A stretch of 39,056 nt of DNA from Bacteroidota bacterium (GTDB lineage Bacteria > Bacteroidota > Bacteroidia > Flavobacteriales > Weeksellaceae). Each line of letters begins with the position of its first letter. Position 1 is the first letter of the stretch. Positions 23,275 to 31,548 of this stretch are shown piece after piece. Under the pieces are notes generated by a model, which was given only the letters and a program-made list of their open reading frames with translations, was not told the origin of the DNA and ran no database searches. Location of the stretch: contig JAEWZO010000029.1 of assembly GCA_023458415.1 (NCBI GenBank), positions 1 to 39,056 on the forward strand, given 5' to 3'. The position numbers and the translations under genes are program-made.

Positions 23275-25200
23275 ATGAAGGAACTTCGATTACAGGAAAT
23301 TGGCGTTTTGTTGTACCGCATTGGTTTGGCTTACTTTTTTTATCAGGTGGCGCGCGTACTTTTTTGGTTTTATAACCGCAACCTCATTGCTGTAGATTCT
23401 GTTTCAGATTATTTGAAATTGGCTTTTCATGGTTTTGTGTTCGACACAACGGCCATTCTTTATGTGAATTCTTTATTCATTTTGCTGAGCTTACTTCCTC
23501 TTATTATCAATACAAAAAGAGGTTACCAGAAATTTCTTTTCTACGTTTATTTCATAATGAACGGAATTGCCTACGGAATGAACTTCGGCGATTTTGTGTA
23601 TTATCAGTTCTCTCAGGCGCGGCTAACAATTGCGGCAATGCATGTTGCACAACACGAGAATAATCTAAGCAGAGTTCTGTTAGCTGCATTGTTTGATCAT
23701 CCTTTGGTTTTGGTTTCTTACGCTTTATTAATGGCTTTTTGGATTTTTCTGTACCGAAAAGTCAAACTTTCCGAATTCAAACCGCAAAGAAAAATTCTAT
23801 ATTTTTTGTCAACGCTTGTTACTTTATGCGTAACGGCAGCTTTGGTTGTTGGTGGAATCCGCGGAGATTTTCGGCATTCAACCAGGCCGATCAATCTGGT
23901 TGATGCGAACCGACATGTAAAAAATCCTTTACAGGCCAACATTGTACTGAACAGCGTTTTCTCTTTTTTCCGGACTTTGGGAAGCAACAATTTTCAGTTG
24001 GTTCATTTTGTTGATGAAGAATTTATTACTGAAAATGTAAAACCGTACAAATTCTATCCACGCGAATCGAAAGGAGAAAAACCGAATGTCGTGATTTTCA
24101 TTCTCGAGAGCTTTGGGAAAGAGTACAGCGGAGCATTTAACAAAAATTCCGGGATTAAGGATTTTGTTTCTTATACACCGTTTATCGACAGTCTCGCGCA
24201 GAAAGGTTTAATAATGACCAATGCTTTTGCGAACGGGCGTCAATCGATTCATGGGATGAGTTCGGTTTTGGCGGGAATTCCCAGTCTGAAAGATGCATTT
24301 ACAAGTTCGCCTTATTCCAATCAGAAAATCCAGTCTATTGTTTCGGTTTCCAATGAAATGGGATATGATACTTCGTTTTTTCATGGTGCGCCAAACGGTT
24401 CCATGGGTTTTTTAGGGTTTGGAAATATTCTCGGATTCAAAAATTATTATGGAAAAACAGAATATAACAACGATGCAGATTTCGACAAAATGTGGGGAAT
24501 TTGGGACGAACCTTTTTTTCTGTTTTTTGCTGAGAAACTGAATGAGAAAAAAGGACCGTTTATGGCAACCATGTTTTCCGTGTCGTCACATCATCCGTTC
24601 AAAATTCCGGAAAAATATCAGGGAAAATTCAAAAAAGGCAAAGTAGATATGCACGAGCCGATTCAGTACACCGATTATTCACTGAAAAAGTTTTTCGATA
24701 CTGCCAAGAAAATGCCTTGGTATCATAATACAATTTTCGTTGTGGTAGCGGATCATACCAATCAGATTGCCTATCCTGAATATGAAAAAGCGATGAACCG
24801 TTTTGCAATTCCAATTTTATTTTTCTCGCCAAATGACAAATTAGGTTTGAAAGGAGAAGTTTCGCAACCGGCTCAACAAATGGATATTTATCCAACTTTG
24901 GCTGATTTAATGGGTTACAATAAGAAAATCCGCAGTTGGGGACGGAGTTTAGTGTCCGATGCAAATGGAGATTATTTGATTGTCAATTCAGATTCGATAC
25001 AGGAACAGTTCATTATTGGGAATTATATTTATGCCTTCAATGGAAGTGAAGTGACGGGAATTTTCGATCTTTCTGATAAAGGCATGGAAAGCAATCTCAT
25101 GGGAAAACTTAACAGTCCTGAAATACAAAAAGGCATTCTTCTCTGCAAAGCTTGGTATCAGGATTATATGGACCGAGTGATCAATAGAAAACTAAATTAA
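23275..25200 (+). CDS. LTA synthase family phosphatase/sulfatase-fold membrane enzyme
   Basis: A 641-residue member of the LtaS-type alkaline phosphatase superfamily. About five membrane helices lie at residues 12-195, then an extracytoplasmic catalytic domain begins near 270. Visible motifs are VVIFILESFGKEY with a metal-binding Glu near 278, NAFANGRQSIHGMSS near 316-330, where a Ser would replace the usual Thr nucleophile, FFHGAPNGSMGF, and VVADHTNQ with Asp-His metal ligands. Homologues transfer phosphoglycerol or phosphoethanolamine to envelope polymers. Bacteroidota lack classical lipoteichoic acid, so the acceptor here is unknown, possibly lipid A, lipids or glycans. I start at 23275; the longer frame begins in the promoter box. 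A 16-bp palindrome covers its stop codon. Confidence 0.88.
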   Translation: MKELRLQEIGVLLYRIGLAYFFYQVARVLFWFYNRNLIAVDSVSDYLKLAFHGFVFDTTAILYVNSLFILLSLLPLIINTKRGYQKFLFYVYFIMNGIAYGMNFGDFVYYQFSQARLTIAAMHVAQHENNLSRVLLAALFDHPLVLVSYALLMAFWIFLYRKVKLSEFKPQRKILYFLSTLVTLCVTAALVVGGIRGDFRHSTRPINLVDANRHVKNPLQANIVLNSVFSFFRTLGSNNFQLVHFVDEEFITENVKPYKFYPRESKGEKPNVVIFILESFGKEYSGAFNKNSGIKDFVSYTPFIDSLAQKGLIMTNAFANGRQSIHGMSSVLAGIPSLKDAFTSSPYSNQKIQSIVSVSNEMGYDTSFFHGAPNGSMGFLGFGNILGFKNYYGKTEYNNDADFDKMWGIWDEPFFLFFAEKLNEKKGPFMATMFSVSSHHPFKIPEKYQGKFKKGKVDMHEPIQYTDYSLKKFFDTAKKMPWYHNTIFVVVADHTNQIAYPEYEKAMNRFAIPILFFSPNDKLGLKGEVSQPAQQMDIYPTLADLMGYNKKIRSWGRSLVSDANGDYLIVNSDSIQEQFIIGNYIYAFNGSEVTGIFDLSDKGMESNLMGKLNSPEIQKGILLCKAWYQDYMDRVINRKLN

Positions 25201-25212
25201 ACAGCTGTTTAA
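25197..25212. repeat. 16-bp perfect palindrome at the LTA-synthase-like stop codon
   Basis: The sequence TTAAACAGCTGTTTAA is its own reverse complement and includes the TAA stop at 25198-25200. There is no T-run after it, so it is not a standard terminator. It could be a protein-binding site or a 3'-end hairpin. Confidence 0.6.
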
Positions 25213-25326
25213 ATATTTTATAGTAGGAAAAACACTGGTAACAGCTATGATGTAAATAGCAGTTTATTTGTCGTTTAACTTTTTTTATTTACTTTTATCC
25301 AACTCATAAATTAAAATATTTTTAGA

Positions 25327-25746
25327 ATGAAAAAAATACTATTTGCATTTGTTGCTCTTTTCTTCAGCACATTAACGTTTGCTCAGATTGAAGGAAAATG
25401 GAAAACTATTGATGACGAAACCGGAAAAGCAAAATCTATTGTAGAGATTTTCAAAAAGTCCGACGGTAAGTACTACGGGAAAATTGTACAGTTACTATCT
25501 CCACCGGAGAATAACAATTGTGTGAAATGTACCGACGATCGTAAAAACAAACCGCTAATCGGGATGGAAATCATCCGCGGACTGAAAAAAGACGGAAGTG
25601 AATTTACAGGCGGAAGCATTACCGATCCAAAATCCGGTAAAACTTACAAGTGTACTATCACAAGAGACGGTAGCAAACTTAATGTAAGAGGTTATGTAGG
25701 ATTCTCGCTGATCGGAAGAACACAAACTTGGCACAAGGTTAACTAA
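25327..25746 (+). CDS. DUF2147 family secreted protein
   Basis: A 139-residue protein with a signal peptide (MKKILFAFVALFFSTLTFAQ). The DUF2147 domain follows directly: IEGKWKTIDDETGKAKSIVEIF near residue 21, DGKYYGKIVQLL near 47, and a C-terminal strand region ending GYVGFSLIGRTQTWHKV. A Cys pair (NCVKC) near residue 66 may form a disulfide. DUF2147 proteins are small periplasmic or exported beta proteins of unknown function, reported in several Gram-negative lineages. Transcribed alone; I see no exact TAnnTTTG box in the 126-nt upstream gap. Ends at a strong terminator. Confidence 0.9.
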   Translation: MKKILFAFVALFFSTLTFAQIEGKWKTIDDETGKAKSIVEIFKKSDGKYYGKIVQLLSPPENNNCVKCTDDRKNKPLIGMEIIRGLKKDGSEFTGGSITDPKSGKTYKCTITRDGSKLNVRGYVGFSLIGRTQTWHKVN

Positions 25747-25766
25747 ACCAAATCATACATGATAAG

Positions 25767-25794
25767 AAGCAGCTCCGAAATGAGCTGCTTTTTT
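25767..25794 (+). terminator. Terminator of the DUF2147 gene
   Basis: AAGCAGCTC (25767-25775) and GAGCTGCTT (25782-25790) form a perfect 9-bp stem with a 6-nt loop, followed by a T-run. Confidence 0.88.
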
Positions 25795-25817
25795 ATGCTC
25801 CAACCATAAAAATTGCT

Positions 25818-25825
25818 TATTTTTG
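25818..25825 (+). promoter_or_regulatory. -7 promoter element for the pyruvate dehydrogenase beta gene
   Basis: TATTTTTG matches TAnnTTTG and ends 22 nt before the ATG at 25848. Confidence 0.6.
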
Positions 25826-25847
25826 TACTCTAAATTTTCAAAAAGTT

Positions 25848-26831
25848 ATGGCAGAATATACATTCCGTGAGGTAATTGCACAGGCAATGAGCGAGGAGAT
25901 GCGAAAAGATGAATCCATTTATTTAATGGGTGAAGAAGTAGCTGAGTATAACGGAGCTTACAAAGCTTCCAAAGGAATGCTGGATGAATTCGGTCCGAAA
26001 AGAATTATCGATACCCCAATTGCAGAACTTGGTTTCACCGGGATTTCTGTGGGTGCTGCAATGAACGGTAACCGTCCGATTGTAGAATTCATGACATTCA
26101 ATTTCTCTTTGGTTGGTATTGACCAGATAATCAACAACGCTGCAAAAATTCGTCAGATGAGCGGTGGACAGTGGAGTTGTCCGATCGTTTTCCGTGGGCC
26201 TACAGCTTCTGCAGGTCAGTTGGGAGCAACGCACTCTCAAGCATTTGAAAGCTGGTACGCCAACTGTCCGGGACTGAAAGTAGTCGTTCCTTCAAATCCG
26301 TATGATGCAAAAGGACTTCTGAAAACAGCTATTCAGGATAACGATCCGGTAATTTTCATGGAATCTGAGCAGATGTATGGAGATAAAATGGAAATTCCTG
26401 AAGAAGAATATTACATCCCAATCGGTAAAGCAGATATTAAGAGAGAAGGAAAAGATGTAACTTTGGTTTCTTTCGGAAAAATTATGAAGCTTGCGATGCA
26501 GGCTGCAGAAGATCTGGAGAAAGAAGGTATTTCTGTTGAAGTCATCGACCTCAGAACGGTTCGTCCTTTAGATTATGATACTGTTTTAGCTTCAGTTAAG
26601 AAAACAAACAGATTAGTTGTATTGGAAGAAGCTTGGCCGTTTGGTTCAGTAGCTTCAGAAATTACTTATATGGTTCAACAGAAAGCATTCGATTATCTGG
26701 ATGCGCCAATTAAGAGAATTACAACGCCGGATGCACCTGCTCCATATTCTTCAGCTCTGTTTGCAGAGTGGTTCCCAAAACTTGAAAAAGTGAAAGAGGA
26801 AGTGAAAAAAGCAATGTACATCAAAGCATAA
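25848..26831 (+). CDS. pdhB: Pyruvate dehydrogenase E1 component, beta subunit
   Basis: Beta chain of the thiamine-diphosphate-dependent E1 enzyme that decarboxylates pyruvate in the pyruvate dehydrogenase complex. The 327 residues are typical, with EEVAEYNGAYKASKGMLDEFG near 27-47, DTPIAELGFTGISVGAAMNG near 54, the GGQWSCPIVFRGPTASAGQLGATHSQ region near 105, and the C-terminal EEAWPFGSVASEI near 261. It is transcribed alone here, flanked by its own promoter and terminator. The alpha subunit and E2 genes are not in the window. In some flavobacteria the E1 genes are likewise split. A branched-chain keto acid E1 beta is less likely given the motif spacing. Confidence 0.9.
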   Translation: MAEYTFREVIAQAMSEEMRKDESIYLMGEEVAEYNGAYKASKGMLDEFGPKRIIDTPIAELGFTGISVGAAMNGNRPIVEFMTFNFSLVGIDQIINNAAKIRQMSGGQWSCPIVFRGPTASAGQLGATHSQAFESWYANCPGLKVVVPSNPYDAKGLLKTAIQDNDPVIFMESEQMYGDKMEIPEEEYYIPIGKADIKREGKDVTLVSFGKIMKLAMQAAEDLEKEGISVEVIDLRTVRPLDYDTVLASVKKTNRLVVLEEAWPFGSVASEITYMVQQKAFDYLDAPIKRITTPDAPAPYSSALFAEWFPKLEKVKEEVKKAMYIKA

Positions 26832-26837
26832 ATAGAT

Positions 26838-26863
26838 AAAAACTCTCGAAAGGGAGTTTTTTT
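26838..26863 (+). terminator. Terminator of pdhB
   Basis: AAAAACTCTC (26838-26847) pairs with GGGAGTTTTT (26852-26861, one G-T pair) around a GAAA tetraloop, and T residues continue beyond. Confidence 0.85.
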
Positions 26864-26910
26864 ATTTATAAAAAAGAATGAAATAAAAATCTTCGAGCCT
26901 AATTAAGAAT

Positions 26911-26918
26911 TACATTTG
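26911..26918 (+). promoter_or_regulatory. -7 promoter element for kup
   Basis: TACATTTG matches TAnnTTTG and ends 14 nt before the ATG at 26933. Confidence 0.6.
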
Positions 26919-26932
26919 CCGAAATTTTTACA

Positions 26933-28921
26933 ATGGCTACAGAATCAGCCGGTCATTTTGATCTTAAGAAACTCTCTTTCGTAGGAGTTTTAGTTTCACT
27001 AGGAATTGTTTTCGGAGATATCGGAACTTCACCACTTTATGTAATGAAAGCTATTGTAGGTGCACGGGAAGATTCTCCTATTCTGCCACTCGACGAGTAT
27101 ATCGAAGGTGCACTTTCCTGTATCATTTGGACTTTAACGCTACAGACAACCATAAAATATGTCATTATCGCGCTACGAGCCGATAACAAAGGTGAAGGTG
27201 GAATTTTAGCACTGTTTTCCCTCGTAAAAAAATACAAACAGAGGTGGCTTTACATAATTGCATTAATTGGTGCAGCTACTTTGGTTGCCGATAGCGTTAT
27301 AACACCGTCGTTAACGGTAATGTCCGCTATTGAAGGGATGAAAATTTTCAATCCCGAAACTCCGGTCGTTCTCATTACGTGTATTATTTTGCTTGTGGTT
27401 TTTGTGGTTCAACAGTTTGGAACCAGCTTTATCGGGAAGTTTTTTGGACCTATCATGGTTCTTTGGTTTTTAGCATTGGGTTTCTTTGGAGGACTTCACA
27501 TCTTCGATCATGTGGAAATTTTTAAATCTTTTAATCCTTATTACGCCTATAAGCTTATCACACATTCACCGAGTGCACTGATTATTTTGGGAGCTGTTTT
27601 CCTTTGTACCACCGGTGCGGAAGCGCTTTATTCGGATTTGGGACATTGCGGGATTAAAAATATTCGGGTAAGCTGGATTTTTGTAAAAGTAATGTTGATT
27701 CTGAATTATCTTGGTCAGGGAGCTTGGCTACTGGATAATTCTCACCGTGTAAAAGCTGAAGGATTGAATCCTTTCTTCGGCATCATGCCCGATTATTTGA
27801 TTCTTCCGGGAGTCATTCTCGCAACGGCTGCTGCAATTATCGCAAGCCAGGCCGTAATAACCGGTTCTTTTACGATGTTTTCTGAAGCGATGTCCATCAA
27901 TTTTTGGCCTAACCAAAAAATCGATTATCCGAGCGGAGTTAAAGGTCAAATGTACATTCCAAGAATCAACTGGACGCTGCTCCTTATGTGTATCATAGTC
28001 GTGCTTTATTTCCAGGAATCCGGAAAAATGGAAGCTGCGTATGGTTTAACCATTACGATTACGATGTTAATGACAACCATTTTACTGATGTTCTGGCTTC
28101 GAAGAAAAAAAATCAGTACGGCGTTTATTATTCTTTTCGGTGCGGTTTTTCTTTCTATTGAACTCGGTTTTTTCGGTGCGAATGTCATCAAGTTTTTCGA
28201 AGGAGGTTGGCTGACTATCGTTCTTGGAGGCTTTATCGGAATTTGCATGTATGCATGGTTTAACGGAAGAAAAATCAAGAATAAATTCATCAAGTTCGTA
28301 CCGCTTTCCAAGTATGTTCCGGTGATTAAAGATCTAAAATTGGATGATACAATTCCGAAGTACGCTACTAATCTCGCTTTTCTTAGTCGCGCAAAACGAA
28401 ATGATGAAATTGAGGCAAAAATTATTTATTCCATCATGCGAAAGCAGCCAAAACGCGCTGACCATTATTTTATTCTGAACATCATCAATCAGGAAGATCC
28501 CTTCACGTTTAAATATTCGGTGGAAGAAATTATGCCCGGTACAATTTTCCGTATTAATTTTCTTTTGGGGTTCAAAGTAGATCGCCGTATTAACGATTAT
28601 TTCGATGATGTATTGAAAGATTTGATGGCGGAAGGAATAATTCCTGACAGAAGTGCGCATCCGTCGCTTCGGGCGTACAATATTCCGCCAGATCTTAAAT
28701 ATGTAATTATTGATAATACATATATCAACGATCAGCTTCTCACGGTGAAGGAAAAAATTGTTCTCAATATTTACAACTTTGTAAAGTACATTGGAAGCGA
28801 CGATTTCAAAGCGTGGGGCGTTTCTCCGCATAATGTTGTCGTGGAATCTGCGCCGTTACTTGATCAGGAAATTGTGACGAAAAAAATTCAGCAGGTTGAA
28901 TTTCACAGATATGATCAGTAA
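26933..28921 (+). CDS. kup: KUP-type potassium uptake transporter
   Basis: Potassium/proton symporter of the KUP/HAK/KT family in the cytoplasmic membrane. The 662 residues contain the N-terminal signature LGIVFGDIGTSPLYVMKAI near residue 23-41, GEGGILALFSLVKKY near 86-100, and TGAEALYSDLGHCG near 227. About twelve membrane helices run to residue 450, followed by a soluble C-terminal domain of about 210 residues that ends FHRYDQ. It starts at the ATG at 26933 behind its own -7 box. The stop codon overlaps a further -7 box (28919-28926) that probably drives the class IV aminotransferase-like gene. Confidence 0.95.
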   Translation: MATESAGHFDLKKLSFVGVLVSLGIVFGDIGTSPLYVMKAIVGAREDSPILPLDEYIEGALSCIIWTLTLQTTIKYVIIALRADNKGEGGILALFSLVKKYKQRWLYIIALIGAATLVADSVITPSLTVMSAIEGMKIFNPETPVVLITCIILLVVFVVQQFGTSFIGKFFGPIMVLWFLALGFFGGLHIFDHVEIFKSFNPYYAYKLITHSPSALIILGAVFLCTTGAEALYSDLGHCGIKNIRVSWIFVKVMLILNYLGQGAWLLDNSHRVKAEGLNPFFGIMPDYLILPGVILATAAAIIASQAVITGSFTMFSEAMSINFWPNQKIDYPSGVKGQMYIPRINWTLLLMCIIVVLYFQESGKMEAAYGLTITITMLMTTILLMFWLRRKKISTAFIILFGAVFLSIELGFFGANVIKFFEGGWLTIVLGGFIGICMYAWFNGRKIKNKFIKFVPLSKYVPVIKDLKLDDTIPKYATNLAFLSRAKRNDEIEAKIIYSIMRKQPKRADHYFILNIINQEDPFTFKYSVEEIMPGTIFRINFLLGFKVDRRINDYFDDVLKDLMAEGIIPDRSAHPSLRAYNIPPDLKYVIIDNTYINDQLLTVKEKIVLNIYNFVKYIGSDDFKAWGVSPHNVVVESAPLLDQEIVTKKIQQVEFHRYDQ

Positions 28922-28926
28922 ATTTG
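28919..28926 (+). promoter_or_regulatory. -7 promoter element overlapping the kup stop codon
   Basis: TAAATTTG matches TAnnTTTG; its first three bases are the kup TAA. It ends 15 nt before the ATG at 28942. Confidence 0.55.
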
Positions 28927-28941
28927 CAGCAAACTAAAATT

Positions 28942-29763
28942 ATGGTGCAGTCTTCCGCTGAAATGGTGTATACTTCCGGCAATTTCGATTCCCACAACCG
29001 AGCTTTTCTATTCGGAGATGCGGTGAAAACTTCATTTTTTGTAAGAAAATCGGAGCTTATTATGGCCGAAGAATGTTATTTCTTCCTCATGGCTTCGATG
29101 CGGAAAATGAGAATGAACATTCCACTTTCCTATACGCTGGATTTTTTCACCGAACTTTTCACGGAGAATGTCATCAGAAAAGGGATTTCGGATGCTGTAA
29201 TAAATTTTATTGCTTACAGGAATAACGATGGTGAACTTCCGTCCAAATCCGGAGTTTCATTTTATTTTGAAGTAAACCCGGTCACTGATTTCCTTGAAAT
29301 TCAGAAAGAATTGGAGATGGATGTGATTAAGGAAATTAATGTAAACACCAATTTGCTGAGTAATATTCGCGTGCACTGTCCGGAAAATATTTATGCTGAA
29401 GTGTATGCCCGCGAAAATGATTTGGACGATGTAATTCTCTTGAATCCTAATAAAAGAATTGCTCGAAGTATTTACGGAAATCTGTTGTTTCTTCAGGATG
29501 GTAAACTTAAAATACCGAAGCAAACGGAAGGTTCTTACATTTCTCCGTTGATGGAAAACTTCGTTACATTCGTCCATAAAAATCAGTTGGCAGAAATTGA
29601 TCAGGCAGAAATTATCGCATTTGAATCACAGAAAGCTGAAGAAATTCTACTTATTTCTGATGAAAAAGGAATTTTCACCGTTTCAAAAATTCGTAACAAA
29701 ACTTTCCTGAACGAAAAGCTGACCGAAATGATTCGGCTTTGGAAAGAAAGCCTTCAAAAGTAA
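28942..29763 (+). CDS. Class IV aminotransferase-like protein, apparently without the catalytic lysine
   Basis: A 273-residue protein with the fold-type IV (BCAT / aminodeoxychorismate lyase) layout. SGNFDSHNRAFLFGDAVKTSFF at about 12-33 matches the N-terminal class signature, ASMRKMRMNIP follows near 51, and LLNPNKRIARSIYGNLLFLQDGKL near 164-187 matches the region after the PLP lysine. In active homologues the lysine lies in a segment like LxxLKTxN; here the corresponding segment is NLLSNIRVHC, with Arg143 in its place. The H..R pair after the first motif also reads C45..F48. It may therefore be a pseudoenzyme that keeps the fold for another role. I use the ATG at 28942; a TTG at 28924 lies in the promoter box. 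Confidence 0.75.
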   Translation: MVQSSAEMVYTSGNFDSHNRAFLFGDAVKTSFFVRKSELIMAEECYFFLMASMRKMRMNIPLSYTLDFFTELFTENVIRKGISDAVINFIAYRNNDGELPSKSGVSFYFEVNPVTDFLEIQKELEMDVIKEINVNTNLLSNIRVHCPENIYAEVYARENDLDDVILLNPNKRIARSIYGNLLFLQDGKLKIPKQTEGSYISPLMENFVTFVHKNQLAEIDQAEIIAFESQKAEEILLISDEKGIFTVSKIRNKTFLNEKLTEMIRLWKESLQK

Positions 29764-29780
29764 GAATTGCTATAATTGAC

Positions 29781-29821
29781 AAACCCAGCAAACAACTTTT
29801 GTGGGTAATTTGCCGGGTTTT
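29781..29821. terminator. Possible terminator between convergent genes
   Basis: AAACCC-A-GCAAA (29781-29792) pairs with TTTGC-C-GGGTTT (29809-29820) with one A-C mismatch; the loop is 16 nt. T-tracts are short on both sides, so efficiency is uncertain. A second small hairpin, TCCGTTT/AAACGGA, lies at 29836-29850. Confidence 0.45.
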
Positions 29822-29898
29822 AGAGTTATTAAGACTCCGTTTAAAACGGAAAAATTGTAGTTGTCTTACTTTGAAACTGCCAAAGTTTTGTTAAAGTT

Positions 29899-30447
29899 TC
29901 AGTTCATCGAAACATCTTCGGGTGCATTCGCCCAAAGAAGGAATTCACCTCCGAGATTCTGCATGATGTTTTTCCATAAACCCTGATCGTTCGGCGAAGT
30001 GTAATCCAGATTAAATACATCAACAACCGTCCACATTTTTCTGTGAATTTCCGATTCTAACTGTTGTGCGGCCCAGCCGGAATAACCGGAAAAAACTTTT
30101 ACGTCAAATACGCTTATGTTTTGCTGAATAATTGCTGCTACAACGCTTTCGATATCTTCAGTCAGATAGAATTCACTGTTCAATTCGGAATAATTATCTG
30201 TGATTTTTCGTCCCTTGCAGATGAAAAATATTTTGTCATTTTCCACCGGACCGCCGTCGTACACATCCACATCAAAACCGAAAATGTCCTTCAGTTTATG
30301 GCTCATTTTCTGATTTTTTTTATTGAGAATGAGTCCGAAAGCGCCCTGTTCATTATGGTCTACAATAAGAACAACCGAACGGGAAAATATGTCGCCGGAG
30401 ATATCAGGAGTGGAAATTAAAATTTTACCTTTGTAAGAATAATTCAT
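29899..30447 (-). CDS. YqgE/AlgH family protein
   Basis: A 182-residue protein of the YqgE/AlgH (UPF0301) family. The conserved start GKILISTPDISGDIFSRSVVLI at about 6-27 is followed by HNEQGAFGLILNKK near 30, YDGGPVENDKIFFI near 63 and the FSGYSGWAAQQLESEI motif near 121. The family has a known fold but no agreed function; it was named in Pseudomonas for an effect on alginate genes. I start at the ATG at 30447. The frame is open to a TTG at 30483, which is part of the -7 box at 30481-30488. It is divergent from pdxH (start codons 54 nt apart) and convergent with the class IV-like gene. Confidence 0.9.
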   Translation of the reverse strand: MNYSYKGKILISTPDISGDIFSRSVVLIVDHNEQGAFGLILNKKNQKMSHKLKDIFGFDVDVYDGGPVENDKIFFICKGRKITDNYSELNSEFYLTEDIESVVAAIIQQNISVFDVKVFSGYSGWAAQQLESEIHRKMWTVVDVFNLDYTSPNDQGLWKNIMQNLGGEFLLWANAPEDVSMN

Positions 30448-30480
30448 CTGTGAAGCGGGATTTCGGCAGTGAGTTTCATT

Positions 30481-30488
30481 CAAATATA
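30481..30488 (-). promoter_or_regulatory. -7 promoter element for the yqgE-type gene
   Basis: The minus strand reads TATATTTG, matching TAnnTTTG, 33 nt before the ATG at 30447. The box lies within the short divergent gap shared with pdxH. Confidence 0.6.
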
Positions 30489-30500
30489 ATAAAAAATAAT

Positions 30501-31145
30501 ATGGAAAACCTGAACGATTATCGGAAAGTATACGATAAACATGAGCTTTTGGAAAACGTAGTTAAAGAAAATCCGATGGAACAGTTTCGCGATTGGTACT
30601 ATGATGCACAGGAAAATTCTGCAATTTCTGAAGCCAATGCAATGGCGGTTTCTACGCTAGAAGACGACGGTTGTCCAAGAATTAGAATGGTGCTCCTGAA
30701 ATCTTACGACTGGAATGGTTTTGTTTTTTATACCAATTATCACAGTAGAAAAGGAAAGGCGATTGAAAAAACGCAGAAAGGCTGTCTGCATTTTTTCTGG
30801 CCACCATTGGAGCGGCAGATTATCATCAAAGCGGAGCTGGAAAGAGTTGCGCCCAACATCAGCGACGGATATTTTGCTTCAAGGCCAAAAGGAAGTCAGT
30901 TGGGAGCGGTGGTTTCGCCGCAAAGCCAGGTAATTCCCGATCGTGATTTTTTGGAAAACAAATTGAAAGAACTCGAAAACGAATACGCTGAAAAAGAAGT
31001 TCCGCGTCCGGAAAACTGGGGAGGATTTCTGGCTAAACCTTATGAGATAGAATTTTGGCAGGGACGTCCGAACCGTTTACACGACAGAATTATCTATGAA
31101 CTGCAACCGGATTACGACTGGAAAATTTCCCGATTAGCGCCATAA
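30501..31145 (+). CDS. pdxH: Pyridoxamine 5'-phosphate oxidase
   Basis: FMN-dependent enzyme that oxidises pyridoxine or pyridoxamine 5'-phosphate to pyridoxal 5'-phosphate (PLP), the last step of vitamin B6 synthesis or salvage. The 214 residues are of normal length. Signatures are AMAVSTLEDDGCPRIRMVLLK near 48, FYTNYHSRKGKAI near 75, SRPKGSQLGAVVSPQSQ near 129 and the C-terminal FWQGRPNRLHDRIIYE near 184-199. I start at 30501 (MENLNDYRKVYD). The longer frame from 30450 would cover the promoter of the divergent gene. Its product is the cofactor of class IV aminotransferases, but the class IV-like protein nearby seems unable to bind PLP covalently. Confidence 0.95.
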   Translation: MENLNDYRKVYDKHELLENVVKENPMEQFRDWYYDAQENSAISEANAMAVSTLEDDGCPRIRMVLLKSYDWNGFVFYTNYHSRKGKAIEKTQKGCLHFFWPPLERQIIIKAELERVAPNISDGYFASRPKGSQLGAVVSPQSQVIPDRDFLENKLKELENEYAEKEVPRPENWGGFLAKPYEIEFWQGRPNRLHDRIIYELQPDYDWKISRLAP

Positions 31146-31147
31146 AA

Positions 31148-31171
31148 AAATGCCCCGATTTCGGGGCATTT
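31148..31171. terminator. Bidirectional terminator between pdxH and the HU gene
   Basis: AAATGCCCCGA (31148-31158) and TCGGGGCATTT (31161-31171) are a perfect 11-bp inverted repeat, with A residues before and T residues at the end. It is located between convergent genes. Confidence 0.85.
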
Positions 31172-31192
31172 CAATTAACCATAAGTTAATAA

Positions 31193-31483
31193 TTATTTTT
31201 TCTTAGCTCCAGAAACAGCGTTAGCTAAATCTGCACCAGCTTTGAATTTAGCAACTTTCTTAGCAGCAATTTTAATCGGCTTCTTAGTTGCAGGGTTAAT
31301 ACCTTGTCTTGCAGCTCTTTCAGCAACAGAGAAAGTACCGAAACCTACTAAAGAAACTTTACCGTCTTTTTTCTTAAGAGTAGACTGTACATTAGACATA
31401 AATGATTCTAGAGCAGCTTTAGCAGCAACTTTAGTAATACCGGCATCTTTTGCCATTGCGTCGATTAATTCGGACTTGTTCAT
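31193..31483 (-). CDS. HU family DNA-binding protein
   Basis: Small histone-like protein that bends and compacts DNA. The 96 residues begin MNKSELIDAMAKDAGITKV and include KDGKVSLVGFGTFSVAERAARQGINPATKKPIKI (about 38-72), the HU signature around the DNA-clasping beta arm. The C-terminus is Lys/Ala-rich (GAKKK). Codon use is uniform and optimised in appearance, fitting high expression. Its promoter is the best in the window: TATATTTG at 31519-31526 with a TTG 19 nt further upstream. Confidence 0.95.
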   Translation of the reverse strand: MNKSELIDAMAKDAGITKVAAKAALESFMSNVQSTLKKKDGKVSLVGFGTFSVAERAARQGINPATKKPIKIAAKKVAKFKAGADLANAVSGAKKK

Positions 31484-31518
31484 AATATTATAATTAAAGT
31501 TAGTTTTACTTATAAGAG

Positions 31519-31548
31519 CAAATATAAAACAATTTTAATATCGTGCAA
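31519..31548 (-). promoter_or_regulatory. Promoter of the HU gene
   Basis: On the minus strand TTG (31546-31548), a 19-nt spacer and TATATTTG (31519-31526) match both halves of the Bacteroidota promoter. The ATG at 31483 follows after about 35 nt. Confidence 0.75.

Noticed and set aside
25230..25255. Stretch resembling the M13 reverse primer site (AACAGCTATGA)
   Set aside because: Only 11 bases match, there is no vector sequence around it, and flanking genes are intact; probably chance.
29872..29901. Hairpin TGAAACT/AGTTTCA at the end of the yqgE-type gene as a terminator
   Set aside because: The stem is AT-rich, the loop long and no T-run follows on the minus strand.
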